Shown here one piece after another: positions 1 to 11,472 of a DNA stretch of 64,000 nt. Position 1 is the stretch's first letter. Each line of letters opens with the position of its first letter. The stretch lies in the NCBI GenBank assembly GCA_911728455.2, contig OU452221.1, positions 7,451,047-7,515,046 of the forward strand, in the 5' to 3' direction. Both the position numbers and the translations under genes were made by a program. Under the pieces are notes generated by a model. The model ran no database searches, was not told where the DNA came from, and saw nothing but the letters and a program-made list of their open reading frames with translations. Source of the stretch: Marthasterias glacialis. Lineage: Eukaryota > Echinodermata > Asteroidea > Forcipulatida > Asteriidae.

Positions 1-927
1 GGCCTAAACCCTGAATTTTGTTGTTGTTTTTTTTTCTTTTTGAGTCTAAGAAAAGAAACCATATTTTGGGATTTTCAAAGTATGTTTTCCTTTCTTCTTC
101 TGAACACTTGGGGTCTGTTCCTGAAACCTAAGTCTCATAAACATAAACTTGAAAAAAGTAAACCCTTTTGTATTTTAATGCATTACATTCGAATAAAATA
201 TTCATAATTCCAACCTGGCCTAGTTAAGAATCCCATGCCATCCCATTTTCATTAAGTTTTCATACTGCACTTCAATTCCTCTTCAGAAATTTCTGTTTCC
301 TTTCCGTCCACCATGCTTATAATACGACACGACCTTGACAGTCACTTCCACCGCTGCGCTGTTTAATTTTGTAACTGAACTGATTATTGAAGGTGATATT
401 GACCGTCATGTCGTCCTTCGCAATTCACGTAAGCCGACATCGCGTTTGATTAAAGACGAGGGCGGGTTGGAGGGATTGCACACAGCGTTTTAGCAGAGTC
501 AACACGGTTGTAGCACTGCCGTGACTTGAGGCATGCATTACCTCTTACTTTACCGTAGGGACCCTCTGTCTTTACTGCCTAACCTAATAATAAAAAATTA
601 CATATTAAGAAATTTTGAGGGAAAGTGATTCAAGATGTTTGCCGATGTTTTTACTGCTGTTGACATTCCATTAGTTTTCTTTCGGACTCTTGTTAATGGT
701 TATTTTTTGAGGTGGAAATAATTTATTTTGCAGGGATAAGGATGGTTAAAGGTGGTAATCTGGTAAATTTACTTTGTGAAACAAATTTATATCGACAGTG
801 TGTACAGATTTACATACACAAATATTATTTCAAACTGCTCCTTAACAGCTTTGCTTCCCATAAAAAAAAAGGTTCTCTGATCCAGTTTTGTATGAATTCC
901 ACCTGTATGAATAGCGGACCGGAAATT
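1..927. other. Non-repetitive stretch with no recognised gene
   Basis: No feature can be named here. The part from about 300 to 545 is richer in GC and CpG than its surroundings and shows no repeat ends, so it is a candidate for a conserved regulatory block. The rest is AT-rich with T-tracts. Confidence 0.4.
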
Positions 928-1091
928 ACATGGAGACCACAGAGGCCGTGGCCTGTGTTGACCCGTTCTTTGCCTTGGTGCCCCCTTCGAAATGTTCCCC
1001 TGGACTTTTTAAGTTTTTCCAATGGAAACGCCCTTTGCAAAATAAAAATGTCCGTGCCCCTTCAGAGAGGAAATTCCAGGCGAGCAGTCGG
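928..1091 (+). repeat. Family M dispersed repeat, copy 1
   Basis: One of at least nine copies of a repeat that reads CCTCTGTTGCCC, then CTTGGCCTTGGTGCCCCTTC, then a block like CCTTTGCAAAATGAAAATGG, then AAATTCCAGGC. This copy is diverged at its left end. No terminal repeats or poly-A tail were seen, so its class is unknown. The overlapping frames of up to 133 codons here are by-products of the repeat. Confidence 0.75.
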
Positions 1092-2236
1092 CAATCGTCC
1101 GCCAAGAATTTGAACGGGGGGTGCTCTTTGTAGAGAATCCATGATTTCAACAAGTAAAGAAAAATAATGGATTCCTTGTAATCTTTCTAAATTCTTGGAT
1201 CATTCTCCGCAATAAAGACATTCCAGTAAAACAGTTGAATTGTCTTGTAAGTACTGGAAAGAGCTGAGCTCTCTCAAGTGCAGATCCTCTGAGAAGACCT
1301 CACATTTTACAAAACTAGACAAACCATAAAGATACTGATATATTCTCTCGTTTTTTTTTTTTTTTTTCCCCTTCATATTTTACTAACAAGAACAAATTTT
1401 CCTGGTTCTTCTTGTTAGTGTAATCTACCTGTGTAACTTTCTGCAATGATTGACAAAAGAAAAGTTTTGGGAATGAGAGGAATTTTACCCTGATGTTCCT
1501 TGAAGTCCCCTTCTTCACTTCTGATCATGCTCTACCAGTGTGGATGAACAGGAGCTGAAGCCTGAAATTCACATTTTGCACTTGTAATAAGTGCCTATTA
1601 CCACACAGAGGATGTGTGGCAATTTGCTGTGGTTTTTGTGGTTGCCAATTGGCATACCAAGGGATATCCTCTACCCTGGCTGATTACCAAGAAGTGCAAT
1701 GACCCCTTGTGGTTGGCGGGTTGTCCACAGTTGAGGGCACTCGAGGACAAACCCATAAACTGGCTGTGCTTGGCTGCTTCTCCAACCTCAGGGGCAATCT
1801 GACATTAAAGGGTTTGCCTTTTGTCACTGTACACTCATTTCTATCTTCTAGTTTTCAATTGACACACCATGGTTTGACCAACCTGTGAAAATATCTTTAT
1901 CAAGGTGGTAACACTAAAAAAAAACACCCAAGTGACAAGTTATATTTTGATTTTGCAGTTTGAACTCAGAAATTGTATGTTTTTGGCCCATTTTCTTGAA
2001 GACTGTGGTGTATCAGATGGAAGTATTTCTCAGGCCAATATTTTCTAGTTAAAAACTGCTGGCATATGGGCTAGAAAACAACACTTCTCAACTCGCCATG
2101 TGGGCTACTAAAAAGTGTGCAACCTACTAAATTAAATGTTGAATTTAGTTTTTTCTTCTTTTTAGAATAATCAAAAAATAAATTTTGGTTTTTCTTTTGA
2201 GTGTGTGAAAGTTACTTCATTCGACCAATAACCAAT
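1092..2236. other. Unassigned noncoding DNA
   Basis: No exon or repeat boundary can be supported. A T-tract lies near 1350-1368. A short stretch around 2005-2050 (TATTTCTC context) resembles sequences near 27545 and 52520 and may be a fragment of a low-copy repeat. Confidence 0.35.
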
Positions 2237-2378
2237 GGGAGACTTTGGAATGCTAGGTGGCAGCAGACTTTCCAGGTAAACTTCCAATGTTTGCTGAGTT
2301 CTAAGCATACGCACATTTCCGAGAACAATAGATTTACCTGGTAAGTTTGCTGCCACCTAGTGTCCTCCAAAGTCTCCT
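2237..2378. mobile_element. Palindromic MITE (142 bp) with CTCF-like arms
   Basis: The two arms, each about 46 bp, are inverted copies with a few mismatches. The left arm starts GGGAGACTTTGGA and contains CTAGGTGGCAGCAG; the right arm ends with the complementary CTGCCACCTAG and CCAAAGTCTCCT. The spacer includes TACGCACATTTCCGAGAAC. The structure fits a non-autonomous DNA transposon, although a target duplication is not clear. Both arms contain AGGTGGCAGC, the core of the bilaterian CTCF motif (2255-2264 plus strand; 2349-2363 read on the minus strand). Confidence 0.75.
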
Positions 2379-2640
2379 ATGGCGACTACTACCATTAATA
2401 CATCAGAAAGAAAAAGTTATTACACTAACAGCAGTCGATCTCACCAAACTCTTCGTAACTTATGAATCATCCTAACCTGAAGATGCATAGTAATTTGTAT
2501 CGTGACACTTTCCTTGGCAATTGAGATCGATTCATAAATTTACTCATCTTAAGATTGATCTTAGCGCTGCGTGAAATCGATTGCTGACCTGCCAACCTCG
2601 GATTTTTTTTAGTACCACTGCCTGGCGGCATAACCTGGAC

Positions 2641-2739
2641 GGCCCAGTTTCTTGACACTGCTTACTGCGGAATTCTGCACTTTTTGCTTGACAAGCCCTG
2701 ATACAGAGTGCTGTAAGAGCGCAGAATTTTCTGGTAAGC
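2641..2739. mobile_element. Family B MITE, degenerate copy
   Basis: It starts GGCCCAGTTTCTTGACACTGCTTAC and contains the paired signature GGAATTCTGC and GCAGAATTTT of family B. The right end is eroded. Compare the intact copy at 38280-38401. Confidence 0.6.
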
Positions 2740-3042
2740 CCCCCTGAACTTGAATTTGTCGCTCTAGACCACTCGACCGTGACACTCCAAAAATTACCAA
2801 TGGCCAAATTATGTGTCATACCTAAATCTGAGTAGGCCTTGAGTGCTGTTATGTAAGAGAAATAGTGGGTTTACACTACTGAGTGGGGTCCGTTTCCATC
2901 TGAAAGAGGGTCTGATGTCTTTGCTCAGAACTCCTATGTTAAACAAATTCTGCATATAATTAAATGCAAACAATTGTAAATGGCCTCACATTTCAATCCT
3001 AGCAGAGTCTTCCTCAAAGGCTTATAATTAAAAGTACAGTCT

Positions 3043-3248
3043 AGTGGCATAACCAGGGGGATGGGGGGCAGGGGGGCAGGAGACCCCCGCTGAGAACCCT
3101 TGCCCCCTCTTGCCCCTCCAATAAGATTGGGAAAAATACACAAACAAATGGTTGTATACAAACAATAGCCCCCCCCCCCCCAAACAAATTATGTCTTTGC
3201 CCACTGCTCCCCCCCCCCTCCCGAATGAAAATGTCTGGTTATTCCACT
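3043..3248. mobile_element. Family K element, C/G-rich, 206 bp
   Basis: The ends are inverted: AGTGGCATAACCAG at the left and CTGGTTATTCCACT at the right. The interior is dominated by G runs near the left and C runs (near 3168-3180 and 3206-3220) near the right, so the whole unit could fold back. A larger relative occupies 4854-5672. It is an old non-autonomous element with no coding capacity. Confidence 0.6.
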
Positions 3249-4853
3249 GACAAGTTCACATTCTTTATTAGATGATGACGTCATTTGAGAAGGGGCTTAT
3301 GTACCCTTCTTTACGCAGATGCTTCTGCAGATGCTCATTGTACAAAAGTTAAGCCTGCTTGCAGACAATGGTCAGTAAAGTTGCCCATTTTGAATACATG
3401 TACACTGTACCGTGAAATTTGACTAGCCATTTGGTCTAAATGCAAACTGTATTCATTCAAAATCTTTTGTGGCGTCGATAAAATTGTTTGTTTTTTTCAA
3501 AGGCTCCACATAGTAAAAACAGCAGGGGTTTAGAACTTGTTTGTGAAATACTTCCCATCCAAAAACGAAGGTTGTTTCGTTGAGAGACTGAATGAAAATT
3601 TCTCTTGCTGCTAAACTGCAGACACTTTCCTCACTTTGAATAAAAACAATCATTGGTAACATTGGGATGAACTTGAAAAAAAAAATACTTTCCTTTATCT
3701 TACTCTCCCACGCCTCACTTTACAAAGTTATAAATTGTCTGCATTAGTGTTGAGGAACCTATGTCACTAGGTCCATATTTTAGGCATACATGTATGTCTT
3801 AAGCAAGGTTTCAGGTGAGAAGCAAAAGCTGAATTTAAGTCTCTCAACAGATATAATTATAATTATAATTTGGGAGACTAATCATACCCACTGGCAGCTG
3901 AGAAGCTGAGTTGCGAAGGACGCGGCTACAACGTGTTCGACCTGTAGGCACATAAAGGCGCCTTTGGCAGCCAGCCACATCAACCCATATATATATATGA
4001 CCAGAGATAAGCTTTTTTGTATGAAATCAGTAACATAAATGAAGGAAACGAAGTCACGCACTTTAGCATTAAAAGCATGAGACTTGCACAATTCATTCAA
4101 TTGTATATATAATGTTGCTAGTGTTTATATATCGTTTTGGGGGAAAAACCTTGAAACTTCTGCCAGTGAGAGGAAACTAGACTGGATGATTGCAGCTGAA
4201 ACACAATCAGGAGCCAGCCGCAGTGGCTTGTGTGGTCAGTTGATTACCCTATAACACTGGCCAGGAGTTTAATTCAATGGTTTTGTTTCATGTACTATTG
4301 TTATGTCTTTACCATTGATCACGCCCATTTAAGCTGTCTGAGTTTTATGCATGAATTGTACTTGGAATGTCCGAGAAGAAGATCTGTGGTCAGATTGTCT
4401 AGAAGGATCAGAATGCAGCAAATGTAGGCGCCACGCTTCGCACAATAAAACAAAAACAAAGAACAGTGGCGTAGGAGGGAAATTTGTTGGGAGGGATATT
4501 TTAGAATGCATTACATCCTTGCAAAAGTCACGAGGATTGTATGTTTTTCACGGCAAAAACTGTGTGTTTACAGATCATTTCTATACATTTAAGCAACCAA
4601 TTTAATATTAAATAAATTTTATTAGCTTTATTTGTGTCAATACATGGCTAAGATTAACACAATGTCCTGTACTCGGCAGAATCACATAGGCCTAACAAAA
4701 GTTTGCCTGGAAAAAAAGTTGAGTTGAGAAACCGAGTGTGAAAGTTTGATCCTTTTTTCTGCAATTCAGAGGTCATTGTAGTCAAGTTCAATTCAGAAAA
4801 GGAAAGGCAAACCATGACTTGGGGGTCATTTTTTTTAATGAAGTCATTTCTGC
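3249..4853. other. Unassigned noncoding DNA with one CRE-type palindrome
   Basis: No gene is recognised. The perfect palindrome ATGACGTCAT lies at 3275-3284 and is a textbook CREB/ATF site, though occurrence by chance is possible. An (AT) run lies at 3989-3998. Several 60-84 codon frames near 4230-4605 have no coding character. Confidence 0.4.
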
Positions 4854-4988
4854 AGTGGCATAGCCAGCATCTTTTTTGCAGGAGGGCGGGGGGGGGGGGG
4901 GGGCACAGATATTTGTAGAGGGGGAAATTTCAGTTGAGGACAAGTCCAAGATAAACGTGGACATCCATCCCCTCCTGGTAACAATGTT

Positions 4989-5140
4989 TTAACTTTTTCA
5001 CTACGGAATATAATGTACATGTACAGCTGTGACGGAATTGTTTATCATTTTGTTTATTTTGAGCCGCTGGCAGCAGCCCTCCTGCGTATGAAGTAATTCA
5101 CCAAGCCGCTGTGAGCGACGCGCTGTAGTGAAAGAGTTAA
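4989..5140. mobile_element. TTAA-flanked MITE nested in family K
   Basis: The 144-bp unit 4993-5136 begins CTTTTTCACTACGG and ends with the inverted GCTGTAGTGAAAGAG. It is flanked on both sides by TTAA (4989-4992 and 5137-5140), the target duplication of piggyBac and Kolobok-type transposons. The interior is CpG-rich near GCGACGCGC. It inserted after the surrounding K element. Confidence 0.65.
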
Positions 5141-5218
5141 GTTTACAAAATGTACACCTCTGTAACTTGAAAATAATGTGCCTGTTGCTTCCTATTAACG
5201 AAAAGATTTGTCACCAAA

Positions 5219-5220
5219 AA

Positions 5221-5251
<31 letters not shown>

Positions 5252-5260
5252 TATAATAAT
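5219..5260. repeat. (AATA)n to (AAT)n microsatellite
   Basis: About five AATA/AAAT units pass into about seven AAT units with one interruption. It is a simple repeat inside the large K element. Confidence 0.9.
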
Positions 5261-6210
5261 AAAAAAGAATTAAAATCAAATAAACAAAATACTAAGAAGA
5301 ATATATGATACACATAATAGTAACCATTCTTTAGCCAAGCATGACTGCTTTTCTGTAGGCCTATAAATCTTCTAAATTATCATAATTATGTGCCCCATAC
5401 ATTGCATTCATTGCCAAAATAAGATCGCGTTATGTTTCAGCTGAATTTAGGTCTGTGTGCATTTTGTACGCAAAGTTTAAAATCACCTGTCCTAAAATAA
5501 CCGCTGCTCCCAAGATTGACAGAAATGGTAAAAAATATTTTTTTTTAAATTGCTAAAATTGCCTGAATTTTGCAAAAAATGTCCGGGCGTCCAGATGCTG
5601 ACAGGGGAGCAAGCAGGGGGGTAAGATATTCCACATGGGGGAAGCTGCCCCCCCCCCCCCGGCTACGCCTCTGCAATGCTGTGACAAAAGGCTGTAGAGC
5701 CTGACTGATATTCTGATCATGCTTCATGCGTTACTATGCCATACGTGAAGGCATGCTTTTCCCCACACTGGAGCTAACTCCAACCACAAACTGACAGGCT
5801 ATTGATAACACCAATTTGTCAGTGATTGCAACCGGCATAACCGCAACTTCACACGCAAGTTAACCTGGGTGAGGGTTAAATCCACACTTCTGAACACTAC
5901 CGACAAGACTGGATCCTTGACTTCTCTGAAGGCATGAACCTCTCAACCTAATTCTGTAATAATTGCCTAGTCAGACACACCCATGGATTGTGTTGCTATT
6001 CTTTGCTTTCTTGTTGTCCCTGTAGTAGTGAGAGCGAATGTCAGCCATGATGATGGGCGATGAAAACACTTTGTGCTTAAACTGTTTTGAACTTTACAAA
6101 AAAATGAATGACATCACAATAGACGGTATGTTTTCCATGGGATTACCTCCAAGAGATGCCACTGTTCCGTTAGACTTCCTCAGCAAAATGCTGATGCATA
6201 TTAAACAGCA

Positions 6211-6456
6211 CTCAATTTCATAAAGCCTGTAAGCACTCAAGCTCGCTAAGCTCAGTTGCTTAGCAAAAATATACTTTGTGCGTTCGCCACCATCTTTGAG
6301 GTCAAATGCAGCATCAAACGTGCGATGTAGCTGTTTTTACCTCGGGGCGAGTTCATCCTTTCACGTACTACATGCTCACAGTAACGTCGTACGCATAAGG
6401 TCTTTAGGTTACCGGCCAAATTGTCATAAAGTTTACATCGTTGCGACTGGTGCCCT

Positions 6457-6488
<32 letters not shown>

Positions 6489-6525
6489 CTTAGCAAAGAA
6501 ATAAACAGTTTTATGAAATTGAACT
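6211..6525. mobile_element. Family A MITE interrupted by family C
   Basis: The left part (6211-6269) reads CAATTTCATAAAGCC then GCTTAGCAAAAA. The right part (6405-6525) contains GGTTACCGGCC, GACTGGTGCCCTGCTC, a 30-bp T tract and TTATGAAATTGAAC. Together these match, in order, a complete family A unit such as 49865-50058. The break between AAAAA and AGGTTACC is filled by the C element. Confidence 0.65.
6270..6404 (-). mobile_element. Family C MITE, diverged copy nested in A
   Basis: It aligns along its whole length with 16767-16891: the left end TATACTTTGTGC corresponds to TAGACCTTATGC, followed by GCCACCATCTTTGAGGTCAA, GCATCAAACGTGCGATGTAG and the right end GCATAAGGTCTT. Strand is nominal because the ends are near-symmetrical. 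It is about 135 bp and has no coding potential. Confidence 0.75.
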
Positions 6526-6919
6526 CATTATGGGTAAAATGCTTGGCAGTTTTTTTTTCTCTTTCTGTGTAAAAGAAACATCAGTACAGTAAATTACATA
6601 CTTATTATACAATATCTTCATAACCCTAACCATCTCTAACCCATCAAAATCTAACGTCTTGTTTTGTTTGATTCTGTTGGACTGAGGGCCGCACTAGTGA
6701 ACTTAAAATGCTTTACATGGGATCAGTCATACCACCATATTTGTTAAGTTACTGTGATTTTGTTAGAGTTTTGAAAGATCCCAGCAAAAGAAAAAGTACT
6801 CGATTGGTAATCATAATAACAATAGGCATAAAAATGATTAAGTTCCAATCTGAAAGCTCACCAATCATAAAGTTCATACTAATTCTGAGAAGACTTGAAG
6901 TCTTTGAAGAATGCATGTA

Positions 6920-7060
6920 AAAGCCTAATTAAATCATCAAAGAGAAAACAAGCTCAATGCAACTCCTGTGGGTTTCTGGTAATCAGTGGAGTCAGATTGT
7001 GTGAAGTAGGCGTGACTTACAGTGTAATTACGTCACACTTACGAACAGGATACTTCACAT
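6920..7060 (+). repeat. Family U repeat, copy 1
   Basis: Shares ordered blocks with 53910-54025: AGCTCAATG, TTTCTGGTAA, CAGT, GTGTGAA, GGC, GGCTTAC/TGACTTAC and CTTACGAACAGGAT. It contains an imperfect palindrome around TTACGTCACAC. Two copies only, so its boundaries are uncertain. Confidence 0.5.
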
Positions 7061-8145
7061 CACTCATTCAAAATCAAACCATAAAAAGACATGACATTTA
7101 ACCAAGAATAAAAACTCATCAGACATTCCGAGAGAGATCAGGAACACAAAGAGAACTGCCAATTGGAAATTTACGATTGATGTCGAACTGTTTAGTGTCA
7201 TGCCCTTTAATTTCTTAGTCATATTATAAACCTGGTTCTGGCCCTCCAGGTGTGTAGGTACACCACGGAAAATTGCGAACAGTCAAACATGCCTGGATTC
7301 TTCAGTTTGTATTATTAGTTTATGCACAACCTGGTCCCCATACATTTAGCATTGTCAGGAGGAAAGGTCAAAGCATCCCCCAGGCTGGTTTCGTTTGAAT
7401 CCGTCTTTTCATTATTGTAGTTTGGTTGGAAGAACTTGTTAGTTTATTTTGGTAGTTTCTGATTTGTAATGGGTTCTAGCAAAGCAGCAGTTACAGCATT
7501 GGAAACGACAATTTTTTTAATTTGTCGAATAATTGTTCAGTAGATAATATGATCTTACTTATGTATATGATTGATATCTAAGGGTTAGACATTTAAAAAT
7601 TCCATTTCAGAATAGCCAAACCCTAACACCGCAAATCCTGCATGATTAATCCCCTAGTTTTGCCCAAGTGTGACAAATTTGGTAAGTCTCTTGGTACAGA
7701 CAGCTAAAAAAGCAAGTATTTTTTGTTAAAATAACTAAAAATCTGCTTTGTTCGAATTACATGTATATGAGACAGTTTTTTATATTTTCTCCACACTTTT
7801 GTTTCCCTTGGTGGCCTGTTCTTAGGTAATTTTTTATTTTGTTTTTGTGTGTATTTCTCCCACCACAACGCATTACTACAAAATAATCCCAGTACCTTTC
7901 ACTCCTTTCTAAAATGCATCCTGGTGCACCCCCAGCTGGTGCATTTTGAAGGTTAACTCCCAATTAACAATTCAGGTAACTCGATAACCTTCAACTTCTC
8001 TGCGGCACAAAAGGCAGAAAATTTGTTAGAATTATAGGTGGGGCTACCAAAGTGTCAGTCAAGCATCACCCTACAGTATGTAAACAGTTTTGTGAGAAAA
8101 AGAAAGGGGAAAAAAGGGAAAATGGTCTCTATATAACAATTTACC

Positions 8146-8169
8146 TGTGTGTGTGTGTGTGTGTGTGTG
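8146..8169. repeat. (GT)n microsatellite
   Basis: Twelve uninterrupted GT units. Confidence 0.95.
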
Positions 8170-8968
8170 ATTTATTATTATTTTTTTACAATATCGAGTT
8201 GTTGTTTTTTATCTCACTTCACGTAGCGGCAGTTCAGGGCTTTTTGTTGTTGGTGCTTGGGTAGAGCCTTGTTGTGTATGATGTCGTACAACGTATGTAC
8301 ATGGTGTGGTTTTTTTCTCCACGGACATTGTCGGGGATGTCGCAGACTTGTTTGTCCGTCGGTGTTTTGATCTGTTGTGAGTGGACAGCCATCAGAGCAT
8401 CTGGTAAGCTGATTGTATTAACACTGTTTATTGATTTCTAACGCCGGATATGGGAACTAATGAATTCATTTTTGAGGTGTAATTGGAATGCCTGTCGGCC
8501 ACTGAAAATTTTATCTCCTGTGCACAAAGGCGTGATGTTGTAATATTGTGTCATGTTGCATGTTGTTGCGTGATCCTCATGCTGCTGTGATCTTGATGAA
8601 ACAGTGGTATCTAAATTGTATATATGTAGGTTTGTAACAGTAAACATTGGTGATTTGTGGAGTTCTTCGAATGCTGTATTGTCAGCTTATTTATTTTATG
8701 TTGTCAAGAGTATTTCAAAGTGTAGTATTGAAGTAATTAAGTATTGAAGTGTAGTACTAGCCTAGGTACGTGCATGGAGGTAGAAATACACCTGGCCCCG
8801 CAGATATTGCTTTAAACACACACACACACACACACATGTATACAGTGAAAGATATGTGTCATTCAACATAGAATCTTCACACAACTAGAAACTAATTTGC
8901 TCCCTCAGCTATTAGAGTGTAAAATTCCAAATAAAATTTTTAAATTTAACTTATTCCTGTCGTTTTTC

Positions 8969-9363
8969 TTAAATGAAAGGATACCCTTGGTATTTGGACT
9001 AAGGCATTTGTTTCAATCCTATAGAATTGTAGATATATACAGTAAATCTAACTTGTGAAAGTTGTGTTTCAAACAATGGTAGCGTTTTTGAGATACCACA
9101 GTTATTTCCACGTAGAAGGATCCGAAAAAGCTGAAACTTCATGTTTTTCTTTACAGGAGAAATGATTCATGCATTAATCATTTCTCAGATTCAAATTTGG
9201 GGGCAAAAAATGATCTCTTTCTCTAAAACCACATTTACCTCAAAAGATATCGTTTCTCACAGTGTTTTAAATACCACTTCAGCTCTCCAGTGCTTCTTAC
9301 CAAGTAAGCTTTTACAGTCATTAATTTGTAGAGTAAATACCAAAGGTATACCCTGCCTTTAAA
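8969..9363. mobile_element. Family I MITE, 395 bp
   Basis: The left terminus reads TTAAATGAAAGGATACCCTT and the right terminus, on the opposite strand, TTTAAAGGCAGGGTATACCT; the match continues into TTGGTATTT on both. The interior has GATACCACAG, CGAAAAAGCTG and a short palindrome around AATGATTCATGCATTAATCATT-like bases near 9160-9182. The 73-codon frame at 9141-9362 lies wholly inside the element and is not a gene. No transposase is present. Confidence 0.75.
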
Positions 9364-9730
9364 CTGATGAATATTTTTTATGTTCCCTTAATAATTATTG
9401 TTTTTATATGTTTTTTGTTCATGTTATACTCCCTGTGTGGACTCTGTGTTCTTAAATTTGATAGTTTAATGTTCTTGTATGCGTGATATTTGTAATACTT
9501 GTATTGTATTGTCAAACTTTCTCTGGTTGGACAGTACAGTTTATTATCTATCTGTCTATTACATTATGGGACGGTTATAGTAACTTGAAGTTTTGCATGA
9601 CCAGGTTGTGCTATGGTGCATTGTACTGGAATCTAGATGCTGCAGTAGCTGGTTGAACGGCTTCTGATTGGCAACCCCCCCCCCCCCCCGAACAAAGATA
9701 TAAACAAAATAGGGAGACCACCAACATTAG
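9364..9730. other. Unassigned; ends in a C tract
   Basis: Nothing recognisable apart from a run of about 13 C at 9676-9689, immediately upstream of the tRNA-like sequence. Confidence 0.4.
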
Positions 9731-9806
9731 GGCTGGATAGCTCAGTTGGTAGAGGGGTCAGTACGTTAAGCCGGTGGGGTGGCAGGTTCAGATCCTGCTC
9801 CAGTCA
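9731..9806 (+). pseudogene. tRNA-like sequence (pseudogene or SINE head)
   Basis: The acceptor strands GGCTGGA and TCCAGTC pair over seven positions with one G-U. A D-arm with box A (TAGCTCAGTTGG) and a perfect T-arm stem GCAGG/CCTGC around a 7-nt loop are visible. The anticodon arm cannot form a normal 5-bp stem, and box B reads GGTTCAGATCC where GGTTCGANTCC is expected. The total length of 76 before any CCA is slightly long. This points to a decayed tRNA or the head of a tRNA-derived SINE rather than a working tRNA. Confidence 0.6.
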
Positions 9807-11472
9807 ATTTTCTTTGTTCACCCGAAAATAGAATCTGAACTAAATGCATATTAAAACCTTGTATTCGATTTTACAAGTAAGTCATGCACTCACTGCACCC
9901 TTAATTAATACAATCAACCCTGCCTTTCTCTAAAAGAAATTTCATCTGCCAAAACAACCCAAATTATAATTGTACATTTTTCGTTTTGGATACCACGTGA
10001 AATGTTCGTCTTGCTGTTATTTTTTATTTCCGTAGCAGACAAAATGAAGTGAAACGAGGTTTGCTTGTGTTGAATGAATAGACTGAACAGTTGGTTTTTA
10101 ATATTATAATTGTACAGTGTGCATTGAATGCATGACTGAATGTATCATAGAGTCTTTCTTGTTTTTGCTCCTGCGACTCATTTTTGTCTTTGGAAATTTT
10201 GATTCAGAAAGACAGAGAAAGAGAGAGAGAGAGATTAATTGCCCTGAACTGAAGTGAACTTTGAAAAAAAAATTCATATTAAACGAGCTTAGATAACACA
10301 AAGCCATGAGGCCATCCCACTGCTGATGTCCATTGAGATGCACTCAGTGTCAGTTTATCAACAGACCCTAATAATGTAGATGATCCTTCGAGAGTCGTAG
10401 TGCCGGTTAGCGCCGATGAAGCGTTAAGTTCATTGGATTCATAAAATGCTTGTTAAAGGCGGTGTACTACATGCGACTTTGTCCAGGCGTTTGTTTGAAG
10501 AAACCACATTATTGTTTAAACGCTTTCTTGACATTGAGCACAGGTTCTCCTTCAGAGAATTTTTAGCGCAGTTCAAAGTTTTTGGTGGTAGCTGGTCATT
10601 TAACTTAATTTACAGAGGTCTTCAGAATGCTAAGCATAAGCCCCCAAGTAAATTCATGGTGTGGAGGATCAAAACCATGGCAATACCCAATAGGTTCCAG
10701 TTAACAAATATTGTTATTATCATGAACTTCAACCGTAGTTACCGACTTCATAGAAATTAGATAAGCAAAATTACTTGAAACATGCTGGCTCAGAAAACTA
10801 AATTGTTAATGACTCAATTGCACTGAGAGTAAAACTGCAGTCCATCTTGGTGATTAAGGACCCTCCAATTCGTTAAAAGAAATCACTGCCACTAGTGTTC
10901 GGAACTTAAGTTCAGTTTCCAGTTCAATTTTTGTGTTTATCTGGACATAGTTACATCATTGTTTTTTTTTTAACAGGCATTTTCCCCTCCCTGTTTAGAG
11001 GAGTAGGCTACTTACGTTTTTCTATTGACTTATTTTTGAAAAATAAATCTTCATTTGCAACACGTACAGTCCATCATGTTACTTTTGACAATTTACCATA
11101 CACATTCATGTATGTAATAATTAGGGATACTTTTGCAGATGATGTTTGTATGCAAGGCAGTGGTTGAAATGCCCGACCCTCAAAAATCGTCTTATTCTGC
11201 ACGCCATTCCCCTTTAAGAGTGCATACATGCAGCGCACTTGGTTGATGTATTGGCATTTATAATGCTTTCACGTCGCCATGTGGCATAAAATCTATCGGG
11301 GTACGAATGTGATGGAGAACGCTTTGACATTGCGTTAATATTTGATGAAAAAAATGTCACAAATGCTAGCGCCAAAATACATTCATAGTATGTTCGGCAT
11401 GGCCTCAAGCAGGAGTACATTTGCATGGCACAAATCGGTCTCTTTTATTGACACTGTGTAGTCTCTACAACA
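9807..11472. other. Unassigned noncoding DNA
   Basis: Contains an (AG)n run near 10213-10232. Open frames of up to 104 codons (10446-10760) have no recognisable domain, no flanking splice signals that stand out, and AT-rich codon composition like the background. Confidence 0.35.

Larger units (their letters stand above)
4854..5672. mobile_element. Large family K element (about 819 bp)
   Basis: The left end AGTGGCATAGCC and right end GGCTACGCCTCT are inverted copies, and the adjacent bases on both sides read CTGC (4850-4853 and 5671-5674), a possible target duplication. Near each end sits a long mononucleotide tract: G at about 4887-4903 and C at about 5648-5660. The interior holds an (AATA)n/(AAT)n run at 5219-5260 and a second MITE at 4993-5136. 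Confidence 0.55.
6526..8968. other. Unassigned noncoding DNA with microsatellites
   Basis: No gene is recognised. A (GT)n run lies at 8146-8169 and a (CA)n run at about 8816-8836. A block near 6845-7060 matches 53850-54030 (see family U). Near 8395-8405 a possible splice donor (CTG then GTAAGCTG) exists, but no open frame or acceptor supports an exon. Confidence 0.4.
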
